Part shown: positions 1 to 9,726 of the stretch, piece after piece
Layout: the number at the start of each line of letters is the position of its first letter
Numbering within the stretch: position 1 is the stretch's first letter
NCBI RefSeq assembly: GCF_029784165.1
Contig: NC_073694.1
Location: 75,163,411-75,227,410, forward strand
Source: Wyeomyia smithii
Taxonomy: Eukaryota > Arthropoda > Insecta > Diptera > Culicidae
Length of the DNA stretch: 64,000 nucleotides
Direction of reading: 5' to 3'
Notes under the pieces: generated by a model
What the model saw: only the letters and a program-made list of their open reading frames with translations
Told to the model about the DNA's origin: nothing
Database searches by the model: none
Position numbers and translations under genes: made by a program

Positions 1-5
1 CTTAA

Positions 6-887
6 CCCTCTAGTGCCCAACGCCGCCATTTGGCGGGCTTCAGTCGAAGTTCTGAAAAGCTCCAACACGCAAAAGTTGGAGTGTGCGTAACCAGATCATA
101 TATAAGCGAAATTAGCGCATTTACTGATTAAAATTGGAACCAGTACAACGCATGTGCGTTGGGCATAACGCATTTAATGCTCTAGCGTATTTTGGATGTA
201 TTGCGCAGCTCCAAACCACTACACTTATAAAGCATCAGCCGATGTTCAGAAGGTTGGCATCGTTAAAACAGTGCAACTAGCAATCAATACTGATAAGTTG
301 GGTACTGACTCCATTGAAGAAATTATTGCCTGATCGATTCACTTTCATGAATCAGTTCATTTGAAAACATCATTCAGTCATTAACAAAAACATGGGATTA
401 GTTCAAAACATTTTGCATTTAATTGTGACTCTGGTTTCATTCACATGTATTCGGTTCTGCGTTACTGGCACCAGCGTCAATAACTTCCGCGGCAACAAGG
501 CTCGCTATTGGCTGTTTCGGTTGCTGACGATTTTTAGGGATGCACGAGCCGTTGATACGCACCGGCTCGCGAAAGTAAAGAACGGTTTTTTGAGCGCCTC
601 GAAACTGATCGTTCGCCCGAAGCCGAAGTTTACCGAGACATTACGATTTTTGTGTATATAATACATATTCTGATTTTGATCTCTGTCAATGTATTCCTTG
701 TACAACTTTTGCGTTATGCGTATCACGCATTGGTTGTGCGAAGTCAGAGCAAATTCTGTGCGAATTGAAAGGGCACATTGGATGATTAAAGCTTGAACTT
801 TTGCGTGAATAAATACTTAAAAAGTGTTCATAATGACTCATAGCGATTTTATTGAAGCCCGTCTAGAAATTAACTTGGGCACTAGGG
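6..887. mobile_element. Non-autonomous piggyBac-like element with TTAA target sites
   Basis: The left end reads CCCTCTAGTGCCCAA immediately after TTAA (2-5). The right end is the inverted TTGGGCACTAGGG immediately before TTAA (888-891). Further in, GGGCTTCA near the left end has its inverted match TGAAGCCC near the right end. TTAA duplication and ends starting CCCT are the signature of the piggyBac superfamily. At 882 bp the element is too short for a transposase and no DDD transposase is visible, so it would need transposase supplied in trans. It contains one 89-codon ORF. Confidence 0.8.
392..661 (+). CDS. Small ORF with a possible signal peptide, inside the piggyBac-like element
   Basis: This 89-codon ORF starts at a true ATG. 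Its first 25 or so residues are hydrophobic (ILHLIVTLVSFTCIRFCVTG), resembling a signal peptide or membrane anchor. The rest is basic and Arg/Lys-rich, with no recognised domain. The GC content of 470-620 is higher than the surrounding AT-rich sequence, which is mildly coding-like. I do not recognise the product. It could be a captured host fragment, a chance ORF, or part of a decayed gene. No splice signals or poly(A) signal tie it to a transcript. Confidence 0.3.
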   Translation: MGLVQNILHLIVTLVSFTCIRFCVTGTSVNNFRGNKARYWLFRLLTIFRDARAVDTHRLAKVKNGFLSASKLIVRPKPKFTETLRFLCI

Positions 888-891
888 TTAA

Positions 892-1170
892 TAGCCTAAT
901 GATCACCTTATTAAAAACTAAAATCTTCACCAATAAACAACACATAGAAATAAAATGAAAACTTATGTAGATTTAGGTTATACACGATACACAGTTAAAA
1001 AGATTAAAATGGGCAACAATGTACTACAATATGAAATTTATTTCAGGAAAATTATAATATCCCCAAGACATGGTATGACTACGTGTTTGATATTATAATT
1101 ACGGAAGAAACCCCCCTCAGTCCGTTGCCATTCGCAACATTTTATAATTTTCGTTTACGCGCACGAGTCG
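892..1170. other. AT-rich spacer, nothing recognised
   Basis: This spacer lies between the piggyBac-like element and the BEL Gag frame. I see no gene, no LTR that recurs elsewhere in the window and no convincing repeat. If the BEL element once had a 5' LTR here, it has no visible partner. Confidence 0.4.
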
Positions 1171-1174
1171 AATT

Positions 1175-1905
1175 GTGTACGGTACCCGTAGTAGGTCGTC
1201 TGCGAACGACCAGCAGTCAAGTGGTGATAAAAATAGTGACGATGAGGTGGTCACAGTGGATGATAGGGTTCAAAAGTCTGCAAATGGAATTAACAAAGGG
1301 TGTTCGTGTCAATTTTGCTACGATCCTGACACTATGGTCATGGTCCAATGCGATGATTGCGATATGTGGAGCCACTTTACGTGTGTGGGCGTCACTCAGG
1401 AAGTCGAAAACCAAAGCTGGGTTTGTCACAAATGCCAAACTGCCAAGGACACCCAGCAACACTCGACATCGAGTCATCGAAGAGGATTGGTCAGCCTCGA
1501 GGTTAGTGCAATTGAAGAAAGACTGCTCAACCCCCAACCACCATCGGTAGATCGCAACCCCCAAAAACAACAGCGCAGCAACATACCGAAGGTGGTGGTC
1601 GTCTCTGCTAGCGGAGAAGGTCACTCCGCGAAGGCGCAGCAATCCAACCAAAAACCTGCATCTTTCAAAGCATTCGTCACAGGCACTACTGAAGTTGCAG
1701 TTGATGAAGTTAGAGGAGGAACGTGCCTTTGAGGAAGAGCAAGCCAGAAAACATCGTGACTACCTGAAAGAGAAGTACGCATTATTGGAACAAATGTCAA
1801 ATCACACCTGCTCGAACCGCAGTGAATCTAGCGGACGAGTGCGAAACTGGGTGGAAGAGGTCAACGGTTTTATAGACTGTTCCGAAAATTATAAATACAT
1901 CTTCT
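1175..1905 (+). pseudogene. BEL/Pao retrotransposon Gag N-terminus with PHD finger, copy 1
   Basis: The frame from 1175 starts with a basic, Ser-rich leader (the codon at 1175 is GTG, not ATG). It continues into a Cys-rich PHD finger at about residues 43-90, with CQFCYDPD, CDDCDMWSHFTCVGV and WVCHKC in order, matching the Cys4-His-Cys3 pattern. PHD fingers at the Gag N-terminus are known from insect BEL/Pao elements. A frameshift near 1690 moves the frame into a charged, probably coiled-coil stretch (EEERAFEEEQARKHRDYL) that runs until the DD37E insertion at about 1892. The same frameshift is in copy 2 (about 7810-8480), so it predates the duplication. No functional Gag can come from this copy. 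Confidence 0.75.
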
Positions 1906-2933
1906 TTCTTGAATAAAACAAAAAATACAAGATTTTTCGGTCATTTTATTCTGAAATATAGATTTGGAGGAGTTTGGAGGATTCATCTCCTTTGGGACAC
2001 ATGTGACATTATTTGTTTTATACCACCCTAGTGCATCCTTAGAGTAATGGCAGGAAGCAAGATCGGGCCAAAAGATTAAAGGATTGTTATGCTGCTTAAC
2101 CATGGGTAACAACCTTTTCTGCAAACACTCTTTCACGTAAATTTTACCATTCATACCATTACGAATGACACACGTAATGAATGGACGAGATATTTTCCCA
2201 CATTCACAAATGGCCTGCCAAACGATTACCTTCTTGCCGAATTTTTCGGTGTAAATGGCTTCCACTGGTCCAGGGACATCCTTTCCTTTCGGTGATGTAT
2301 AAAATTGCGGTCCTGGCAGAGTCTCATAGTCCAGTTTTATGTAAGTTTCGTCATCCATGATAACACACCCCATTTTTTGGTCATAAGTTTGTCATAAAGC
2401 TTCCAAGCTCTCGGTTTCACAGATTCAGCTTGTTTTGGATTTCGTTTTGACTGCTTCTGCTTTCGACGGGTCTGCAGACCCATTCTTCCCTTGGCACGCA
2501 TAACGTTACTCGCCGAAGTTCCAAGCTTTCTCGCCACATCTCGTACTGATACTGAAGGATGCCGCTTGTAGTATTCCTTAACCTTTTTGTGGGATCAACA
2601 GGCCCGGGTTTTCTACCACGTCTTGGGGCATCAGTAAATGTGCACTCTTCACAATACTTCCGCAATGCGGTTTGAACTGCTCCGACACTTATACCTTCTT
2701 CTCTGGCTAATTTTCTTATAGAAAGACCACTCACGGTGCCCCATTTGTGCACAATTCGCTTTCTTTGCTCGGGAGAAAGGCCACGCATTTTCAAAATTTC
2801 GCACTAAATGTTAGAAAAAATGACAGCATCTGTTTCTTTTAGATGTAAACAACAGGACGCAGCCAACGTTTGGTTGAATACTGCACGTTATTTCAAATGA
2901 CGGTTGATCGTAAGTGTATTTATAATTCTAGAG
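1892..2933 (-). mobile_element. DD37E Tc1/mariner transposon, internally deleted, copy 1
   Basis: A minus-strand transposase is split over three frames. The N-terminal helix-turn-helix part is in 2417-2794 (SIRKLAREEGISVGAVQTAL). A middle part is in 2337-2537. The catalytic part is in 1970-2373, with MDDETYI as the first Asp and FWPDLASCHYS as the second. In copy 2 the third catalytic residue lies 37 residues after the second Asp, which gives DD37E, a mosquito ITmD37E-type signature. Copy 1 lacks the C-terminal stretch, including that Glu, because of a deletion at about 1965-1972. The ends are near TATAAATACA on both sides. It is inserted in the BEL gag and is inactive. Confidence 0.8.
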
Positions 2934-3432
2934 AAACATTTCAAAAGGTCCTATCTGACATTGATGCTAATCAGAGAAAAATGAACTTGAAGTTTTGTAA
3001 ATCTTTTTTAATTACCAATTCTAACAGAAACAAAATTTAATTACGTATATGATCTTTATTGTAGTGAAAGACCGTCGTCTTCACCTCCAGTGCCTTTTTT
3101 AACGTTTTCAACCTTTTTTTCAGGTTTTATTGATGTTTTTGTTACATAGGACCTATGTTGTTTTCATTATCACATAGGACCTATCTAATAGGTCTTGTAG
3201 TTAAAATTGGTAACATATTGGACCTTTGATTCAATGACTACAAAGGCTCGACAAGAACCAATTTATTATTATGATCAACAATAATACGAAATGATTGTCA
3301 TAGGATATTCGAATTCTAGATACATCTCCATAAAAATATTATCAATATTTTTTCATGGAGGTTTCATTTTTTAACGAGCATTATTCTTACATCAAATTCT
3401 TCTGTGTATCAAAATAGGAATCCATTAGCCAC

Positions 3433-3534
3433 ATGATGGCAGGTGATGAGAGTTTAGTCGTCGCTGAAAAGACCGTAGAAGATGAAGTAGGAGTCAAGAA
3501 GGAAAATGATAAATGGAAGCTCATACAAGAGAAT
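3433..3534 (+). CDS. Short acidic ORF, possible exon, in the 1635-bp element
   Basis: The 34-codon frame starts ATGATGGCAGGTGATGAG and encodes an acidic, Lys/Glu-rich peptide (KTVEDEVGVKKENDKWK). An AG acceptor-like site (TCAAAATAG) sits 15 bases upstream and the frame is open from there. The opposite strand of the same stretch is only hydrophobic low complexity. It may be a final exon of a plus-strand gene or chance. Nothing else supports it. Confidence 0.2.
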
Positions 3535-3785
3535 TAGAGATGTATAAATATTTGAAATAGTTAAATGATTAAAAAAAAACAAAGAAACGGTAACAAAACA
3601 GTGAATGTTATATTTATTTATTAATATGAAATATCGTGAGAGAAAAAACAACGATGACGGCGAGATGTTCGAGATCAGTGCGTAGTTTCCAATGCCAAAT
3701 TTCCATCTAAAATCATATTAAAAATAATAATGTACTATCTAGTATATAACAATAAACAAGAATAAACTAGATTTACCAAATTCGT

Positions 3786-4293
3786 CTAGGTGTTGCGTAA
3801 TTTACTATACTCGTGACTATATGAACAATCACAAGAACCAATCTTATGGAGGCAAGAAGGTGAACAGATATATGTCCCTATACCGTCGTGCGGACAACCT
3901 CCATTAGTAGGATGGTTGTAACATGGCCGAGGTTGATACTGAGCCTCGAATGACGATTCACAATCTGAAAACGTATAGTTAGTTTCAATTTATAACTTTA
4001 CATAAATTATGATATGTATTAAACTTTACCTTCCAAATCAGTTGATTGCATGGAGAGATCACATACTCTCATACTAAAACCGCGATAAAAAATTTTCATG
4101 CGATTTCTGGTCTTTGGACTTCGAAGACGCAAATCAATTCTCTCGGCGACATCTAGCAATACAAAGTATCACAAATAACTTAAGTAATTCCGAAATAATT
4201 CTCCAACTTACCGAGCAACGACTGAAGCTTAGACGAAGATAACTTCATTTTTTCTCTTCTGCACTTCATTTCACTGATAAAGAATTTTAACAT
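3786..4293 (-). CDS. Predicted spliced gene, small Cys/His-rich protein, inside the TIR element
   Basis: Three minus-strand exons, 4293-4212, 4152-4030 and 3964-3786, join in phase into 127 codons across two short introns (59 and 65 bp). The donors are GTAAGT and GTAAAG. The acceptors are TTGCTAG and CGTTTTCAG. A further intron (3776-3707, GTAAAT to TTTTAG) and an AATAAATAAA signal (3613-3622) would give a spliced 3' UTR. The N-terminal part is basic and helical (SSSKLQSLLGDVAERIDLRL). The C-terminal 55 residues are rich in Cys and His (CYNHPTNGGCPHDG, then CSPSCLHKIGSC, CDCSYSHEY), reminiscent of CCCH zinc fingers without fitting the exact spacing. The start is the first ATG of the open frame; the frame extends upstream without ATG to 4422, so a further 5' exon is possible. 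The function is unknown and it is too small to be a usual transposase. Confidence 0.5.
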
Positions 4294-4572
4294 GTTTTGC
4301 AACAGTTTAAAATGCGAGGTCCAATCTGTATCTGTCAAAGTTTTTGTTCGAATAACAGATTGGCCTACTAGTAGGTAAAAAGGTCCAATCAGAAAGCTGT
4401 GCGATATTGTGTTGCTTTTCAAATTGGACTTTTTTTCGGATACTATAATTTTTTTTATAAAATCAAAAACAATTTTTTTTTTTCACTAAGCTTCAAGACA
4501 AGAAGCTAAGAATACGCATAAATTGGGTTTTGTTTACAAATGTCAGATAGGACCTTTTAAATGTTCCTCGAG

Positions 4573-7386
4573 AATTATCGGAACGGTCTATAGCTGACGG
4601 TGCTAAGGGACGTTCTACTATCAACGGTGGAGCTTCTACAGCTAAACATCATGATGGCGGTGGCAGATGTGATATGAATAGTGCACACAGAAATCAAATC
4701 ACCCACAACCCGCCCACAACGAAGTATCCTAATTTACGCTCGCGTGGACCGCAGCTGGTGAATCCGAACAGTACTCCATTATATGGTGATAGGAGCTCGG
4801 ATCGCATACCAGCCAGACTTCGAGACTAGAGCCGGAACAGCCGTGCATCAAGGAGTTTGGAACAATCAACCGAATCAGTCTGTGGCTCATCAAAGCAACG
4901 CTTCGCAGTTTCATGGCATCGGCAATCATCCATCACAGCTCCAACAACCTACATGGCACAATACTTCTCCCCCTCACACATTCAACTGGCCTCTCGGCAA
5001 GCCGTATCAAAAGATCTTCCTCTCTTCTCTGGAAACCATGAGGACTGGCCGATCTTCGTTTCAACGTTTGAAAGTACGACCGCAATGTGCGGTTATTCAA
5101 ATGAAGAAAATATGATCCGACTACAAAGGTGCCTTAAAGGAAAAGCGTACGAGGCCGTTAAGAGTTGCCTTATGCACCCGACAAACGTGACCAATGTAAT
5201 GAACACACTAAGAGTGCTCTACGGTCAGCCTGAAGCAATTATTCACTCCCTGATCGTGAAAATAAACGCAATTCCAACGATCAAGGAAGATAAGATAGAG
5301 CTTCTGGTTGACCTTGCTGTTAAAGTACAGAACTTCTGCGCAACTGTCGATGCATGTGGCCTGGAAGATTATATGTATAACGTCTCTCTTCTTCACCAAC
5401 TGTTGAACAAACTACCTGTGACATTGAAACTGGAGTGGGCTCGACATCGTTTAACTCTTCCAAGGGTCAACCTAGCGACATTCGGTGAGTGGATTTTTTC
5501 ACTTGCGGAGGCGGCTAGTATTTTAACAATACCAACTGAACTGCAGCAACATAACCCAACAAAAGCTTTTATAAATTCGTCAAAAAAGACCAGCACCTAC
5601 TTACACACGCACTCCGAACTATGTATTGGAAATGGAAATGCCTCGAAATCCAGCAAAGAAAACTCTTGGAAGAAACCAACTAATAACGACAACTGCCCAG
5701 TTTGCAATGGGAAATGTAAGTCAGTATCGAACTGCAAGCGCTTCCTTCAGTTTTCTCGAGACGATAGGTGGGCCGCCGTGAGGGAATTCACACTATGTCG
5801 TCGATGTCTCTCTCGTCACGAAGGAAAATGCGATACGAAACCGTGTGGAAAAGCTGGTTGCACTTTCTACCATCACGAGTTGCTCCATAACGACAAGAAA
5901 TTCAAAAACTATACATCGTATAACTCTACACCTACAGTGCACCCTGGCACTTCGCCGGCAGGACCCAGCAATGTACATGGGTGCAACACACATCAGTCGG
6001 CTCCAAATGCTGTACTGTTCCGCTATCTTCCGGTTACTCTGTACGGGAATGGGAAATCCACCCGAACGTACGCCTTTCTGGACGAAGGTTCAGCCATTGA
6101 TAGATCAAGAGCTAGCTGATCAACTGGAGTTGGAGGGTCCGATCAATCCACTTTGCTTGCGGTGGACAGGAGGTACCGAACGAAACGAGGCGAGCTCGTG
6201 CAGAGTAAACGTGAAAATTGCTGGAATTCAGTCACCTGCTAAACAATTTCAACTCGATTGAGTTCGCACAGTAAAAGAGCTGATGCTGCCGTTCCAGTCT
6301 CTCAATATGGAGGAGATAACCCTACAATATCCACACTGCCGGAATCTGCCGATCGAGTCCTATTCAAATGTGCGCCCTCGGATTCTTATCGGTCTAAAGC
6401 ACCCTCGAGTGAGCCTAGTGCTGGAAAGCAAGGAAGAAAGCCTGGACCAACCTATCGCCGTCAAAATTGGACTGGGATGGACAATCTGCGGAGGATGCGG
6501 CACTAAAGATACATCAAACTTCGTTCACTACGCCTTCCACGTCTGTGAATGCAGGCATCACCAAATGGTCAAGGAATATTTTGCCATAGACATTCTTGGC
6601 ATCATGAAATTAAATAAAGATCCGCTATCAACAGAAGACCAAAGAGCCATCTCACTCCTTCAAACACTGACTAAGTACAACGGATAATGATATGAGACCG
6701 GCCTACTTTGGCGTTACGATGGCGTCCGCTTACCAGATAGCAAGGAAATGGCTTTGCGCAGATACCTGAGCCTCGAGAAGCGAATGCAGAAAAGTCCAGA
6801 GCTGGGCAATGCTCTGCAGAAGCTAATGTCTGAGTACTTGGCTAAAGGGTATGTGCGCAAACTGTCGGAGAAGGAATTAACAGGCCTTACCCAAGGGTGT
6901 GGTATTTGCCAATATTCCCCGTTTTTAACCCCAATAAACCGGGTGAAATTAGAATTGTATGGGACGGAGTCGCAAAGTCCTTTGGAATGTCTCTAAATTC
7001 AGCGCTGCTTACAGGTCCCGATCAGCTATGCTCTCTATTGGCAATACTGCTGCAATTTCGCGAATTTCGTGTAGGTCTCACGGGCGACATCAAGGAAATG
7101 TTCCACCAGATTCGCATGCGTGAGGAAGACCAACAATGTCTACGATTCTTCTGGAAAGACGAGGCTGGTGAAACTCAGGTCTACGTAATGAATGTGATGT
7201 CGTTTGGCGCTAGCTGCTCCCCGGCCAGTGCTCAGTACGTGAAGAACATCAACGCAGATAGATTCACAGAAGAGTTTCCAGAGGCCGTTGAAGTTATTAA
7301 GAAGCGACACTACGTGGATGATGCGATGTTCAGTGTCGAAACACCTGAGCATGCAATTCGCCTGGCGCACGAAGTCAGACAGTTAC
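4573..7386 (+). pseudogene. BEL/Pao Gag-Pol remainder, copy 1 (zinc knuckles, protease, RT)
   Basis: Gag continues from about 4590 and an in-frame TAG lies just before the 4857-6119 frame. That frame encodes capsid-like sequence, then Cys/His knuckles (CPVCNGKCKSVSNCKRF and CRRCLSRHEGKC) and the protease start (FLDEGSA, the BEL-type DEGS active site). A 5-bp deletion after GCCATT (about 6100) breaks the protease frame relative to copy 2. Pieces of the protease/DUF1758 region and the reverse transcriptase follow in alternating frames, with LTGDIKEMFHQI and the catalytic RHYVDDAMF at about 7300-7330. RNase H and integrase are absent because of the junction. The element is dead. Confidence 0.8.
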
Positions 7387-7395
7387 CCTTAGAAC

Positions 7396-7807
7396 ATCAA
7401 ACCTGATCATAATTATTTTAAAAAAAATTTTGCACTGAAAACGTATCATTTTGTGATAATAAAAACAAATAATTGGATTTGGATAATATTTTACATGGAG
7501 TAACCCACCTTAAAGTGATGGATGAAATTTCTTATAATGAAATTTAAAATCAGTCATAGTCGGGTCAGAATTCATCCAAATACTTGAATTTATCATGAAA
7601 TGACTTTTTAATACGCATTTCAGTCGTTTGACAAAGTTTCATTTGGGTAACCAAGGCTACAACTATCCAAGAGGCGAACAAATAAGAATTTCTTGCTTAT
7701 TTTCACATAGCGATAAAACACGAGACCGGAAGCATCCGGAAGGTTTTTCTTCACCATTATAACCAAAAATATTAGCACTTTCACGTAATATAAGCCGTTC
7801 AACCGGA
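7396..7807. mobile_element. MITE with ends ATCAAACCTGATCATAA, truncated by the duplication junction
   Basis: It begins ATCAAACCTGATCATAA right after AGAAC, as at 12661 in copy 2. It is 412 bp long and stops at GTTCAACCGGATTT, where copy 2 of the duplication begins. The complete 821-bp version is at 12661-13481. It has no coding capacity. Confidence 0.8.
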
Positions 7808-7834
7808 TTTGATAGGGTTCAAAAGTCTGCAAAA

Positions 7835-8470
7835 GTGGATGATAGGGTTCAAAAGTCTGCAAATGGAATTAACAAAGGGTGTTCGTGTCAATTTTGCTAC
7901 GATCCTGACACTATGGTCATGGTCCAATGCGATGATTGCGATATGTGGAGCCACTTTACGTGTGTGGGCGTCACTCAGGAAGTCGAAAACCAAAGCTGGG
8001 TTTGTCACAAATGCCAAACTGCCAAGGACACCCAGCAACACTCGACATCGAGTCATCGAAGAGGATTGGTCAGCCTCGAGGTTAGTGCAATTGAAGAAAG
8101 ACTGCTCAACCCCCAACCACCATCGCTAGATCGCAACCCCCAAAAACAACAGCGCAGCAACATACCGAAGGTGGTGGTCGTCTCTGCTAGCGGAGAAGGT
8201 CACTCCGCGAAGGCGCAGCAATCCAACCAAAAACCTGCATCTTCCAAAGCATTCGTCACAGGCACTACTGAAGTTGCAGTTGATGAAGTTAGAGGAGGAA
8301 CGTGCCTTTGAGGAAGAGCAAGCCAGAAAACATCGTGACTACCTGAAAGAAAAGTACGCATTATTGGAACAAATGTCAAATCACACCTGCTCGAACCGCA
8401 GTGAATCTAGCGGACGAGTGCGAAACTGGGTGGAAGAGGTCAACGGTTTTATAGACTGTTCCGAAAATTA
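7835..8470 (+). pseudogene. BEL/Pao Gag N-terminus with PHD finger, copy 2
   Basis: The same PHD-finger segment as copy 1, starting DDRVQKSANGINKGCSCQFC. The true N-terminus is missing because the duplication breakpoint lies in it. The frameshift between 8260 and 8311 and the charged coiled-coil stretch (EEERAFEEEQARKHRDYL) are shared with copy 1. It is interrupted at about 8471 by the DD37E element and resumes after 9725 with RNGL-like codons, showing that the insertion split the gag. Confidence 0.75.
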
Positions 8471-9725
8471 TAAATACATCTTCTTTCTTGAATAAAACAA
8501 AATATACAAGATTTTTCGGTCATTTTATTCTGAAATATAGATAATAAGTGTTTTCTTTCCAGTTTCAATTCAAGTTGGGAATATTTTTCGCAGGATACGC
8601 GAGTTATCTAACTTTTCTCTTAACACTACTCATAAGCTTTTGCACAGTGTGTTCTCCGACTATTTTTACCACTTTAAGCCAATCTTTTTTAAATTTTTCA
8701 CCATTGTCCGCTGGTTTGACATATTTCCTCAGCTTTGCCTTGGTCAAAGCCCAAAAAGTTTCAATTGGGCGAATTTCAGGGCAGTTTGGAGGATTCATCT
8801 CCTTTGGGACACATGTGACATTATTTGTTTTATACCACCCTAGTGCATCCTTAGAGTAATGGCAGGAAGCAAGATCGGGCCAAAAGATTAAAGGATTGTT
8901 ATGCTGCTTAACCATGGGTAACAACCTTTTCTGCAAACACTCTTTCACGTAAATTTTACCATTCATTGTGTCATTCGTAATGAATGGACGAGATATTTTC
9001 CCACATTCACAAATGGCCTGCCAAACGATTACCTTCTTGCCGAATTTTTCGGTGTAAATGGCTTTCACTGGTCCAGGGACATCCTTTCCTTTCGGTGATG
9101 TATAAAATTGCGGTCCTGGCAGAGTCTCATAGTCCAGTTTTATGTAAGTTTCGTCATCCATGATAACACACCCCATTTTTTGGTCAGAAGTTTGTCATAA
9201 AGCTTCCAAGCTCTCGGTTTCACAGATTCAGCTTGTTTTGGATTTCGTTTTGACTGCTTCTGCTTCCGACGGGTCTGCAGACCCATTCTTCCCTTGGCAC
9301 GCATAACGTTACTCGCCGAGGTTCCAAGCTTTCTCGCCACATCTCGTACTGATACTGAAGGATGCCGCTTGTAGTATTCCTTAACCTTTTTGTGGGATCA
9401 ACAGGCCCGGGTTTTCTACCACGTCTTGGGGCATCAGTAATTGTGCACTCTTCACAATACTTCCGCAATGCGGTTTGAACTGCTCCGACACTTATACCTT
9501 CTTCTCTGGCTAATTTTCTTATAGAAAGACCACTCACGGTGCCCCATTTGTGCACAATTCGCTTTCTTCGCTCGGGAGAAAGGCCACGCATTTTCAAAAT
9601 TTCGCACTAAATGTTAGAAAAAATGACAGCATCTGTTTCTTTAGGATGTAAACAACAGGACGCAGCCAACGTTTGGTTGAATACTGCACGTTATTTGAAA
9701 TGACGGTTGATCGTAAGTGTATTTA
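8471..9725 (-). mobile_element. DD37E Tc1/mariner transposon, full length but frameshifted, copy 2
   Basis: The whole transposase is present on the minus strand in three frames: 9597-9220 (N-terminal helix-turn-helix and GRKPGPVD), 9340-9140, and 9176-8604 (catalytic domain). The catalytic triad reads MDDETY, then WPDLAS, then RPIETFW, with exactly 37 residues between the second Asp and the Glu. This is the DD37E (ITmD37E) group described from mosquitoes. Two frameshifts, near 9390 and 9180, are identical in copy 1, so the element was already dead before the duplication. The ends carry TATAAATACA outward-facing and the target is a TA-rich site in BEL gag. Confidence 0.85.
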
Positions 9726-9726
9726 T

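Larger units (their letters stand above)
2938..4572. mobile_element. 1635-bp terminal-inverted-repeat element of unknown superfamily
   Basis: The two ends are inverted copies of about 35 bp. The left begins CTAGAGAAACATTTCAAAAG (2938) and the right, read inverted, begins CTCGAGGAACATTTAAAAGG (4572). Both continue GTCCTATCTGACATT. The flanking AATT (2934-2937, 4573-4576) appears once at the matching position of the second BEL copy (9727-9730), so that site is empty there. The motif WTGGACCT/TAGGACCT recurs in both subterminal regions (about 3149, 3174, 3211, 4310, 4380, 4543), like transposase-binding repeats. It encodes no recognisable transposase but carries a small multi-exon gene on the minus strand. 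The superfamily is not assigned; the 4-bp AATT duplication is what I see. Confidence 0.8.
1262..7807. repeat. Tandem segmental duplication, copy 1
   Basis: Sequence from GATAGGGTTCAAAAGTCTGC (1265) to GTTCAACCGGATTT (about 7807) is repeated almost identically from about 7808 to 13074. Copy 1 ends abruptly inside a MITE and the next base begins copy 2, so this is head-to-tail. At the junction about 30 bp (GATAGGGTTCAAAAGTCTGC plus AAAAGTG) are present twice. Copy 1 differs by a 1635-bp insertion (2938-4572), a deletion of part of the DD37E transposase, a 5-bp deletion in the protease and a deletion of about 70 bp near 7385. Confidence 0.85.

Noticed and set aside
3454..3651. 65-codon hydrophobic minus-strand ORF in the 1.6-kb element
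   Set aside because: It is the complement of AT-rich sequence, rich in Phe/Leu/Ile, has no conserved motif and overlaps the probable 3' end of the spliced gene.
5208..5596. Minus-strand ORFs over the BEL gag (and 10560-10763)
   Set aside because: They are antisense shadows of the gag frame, repeated in both copies only because the DNA is duplicated.
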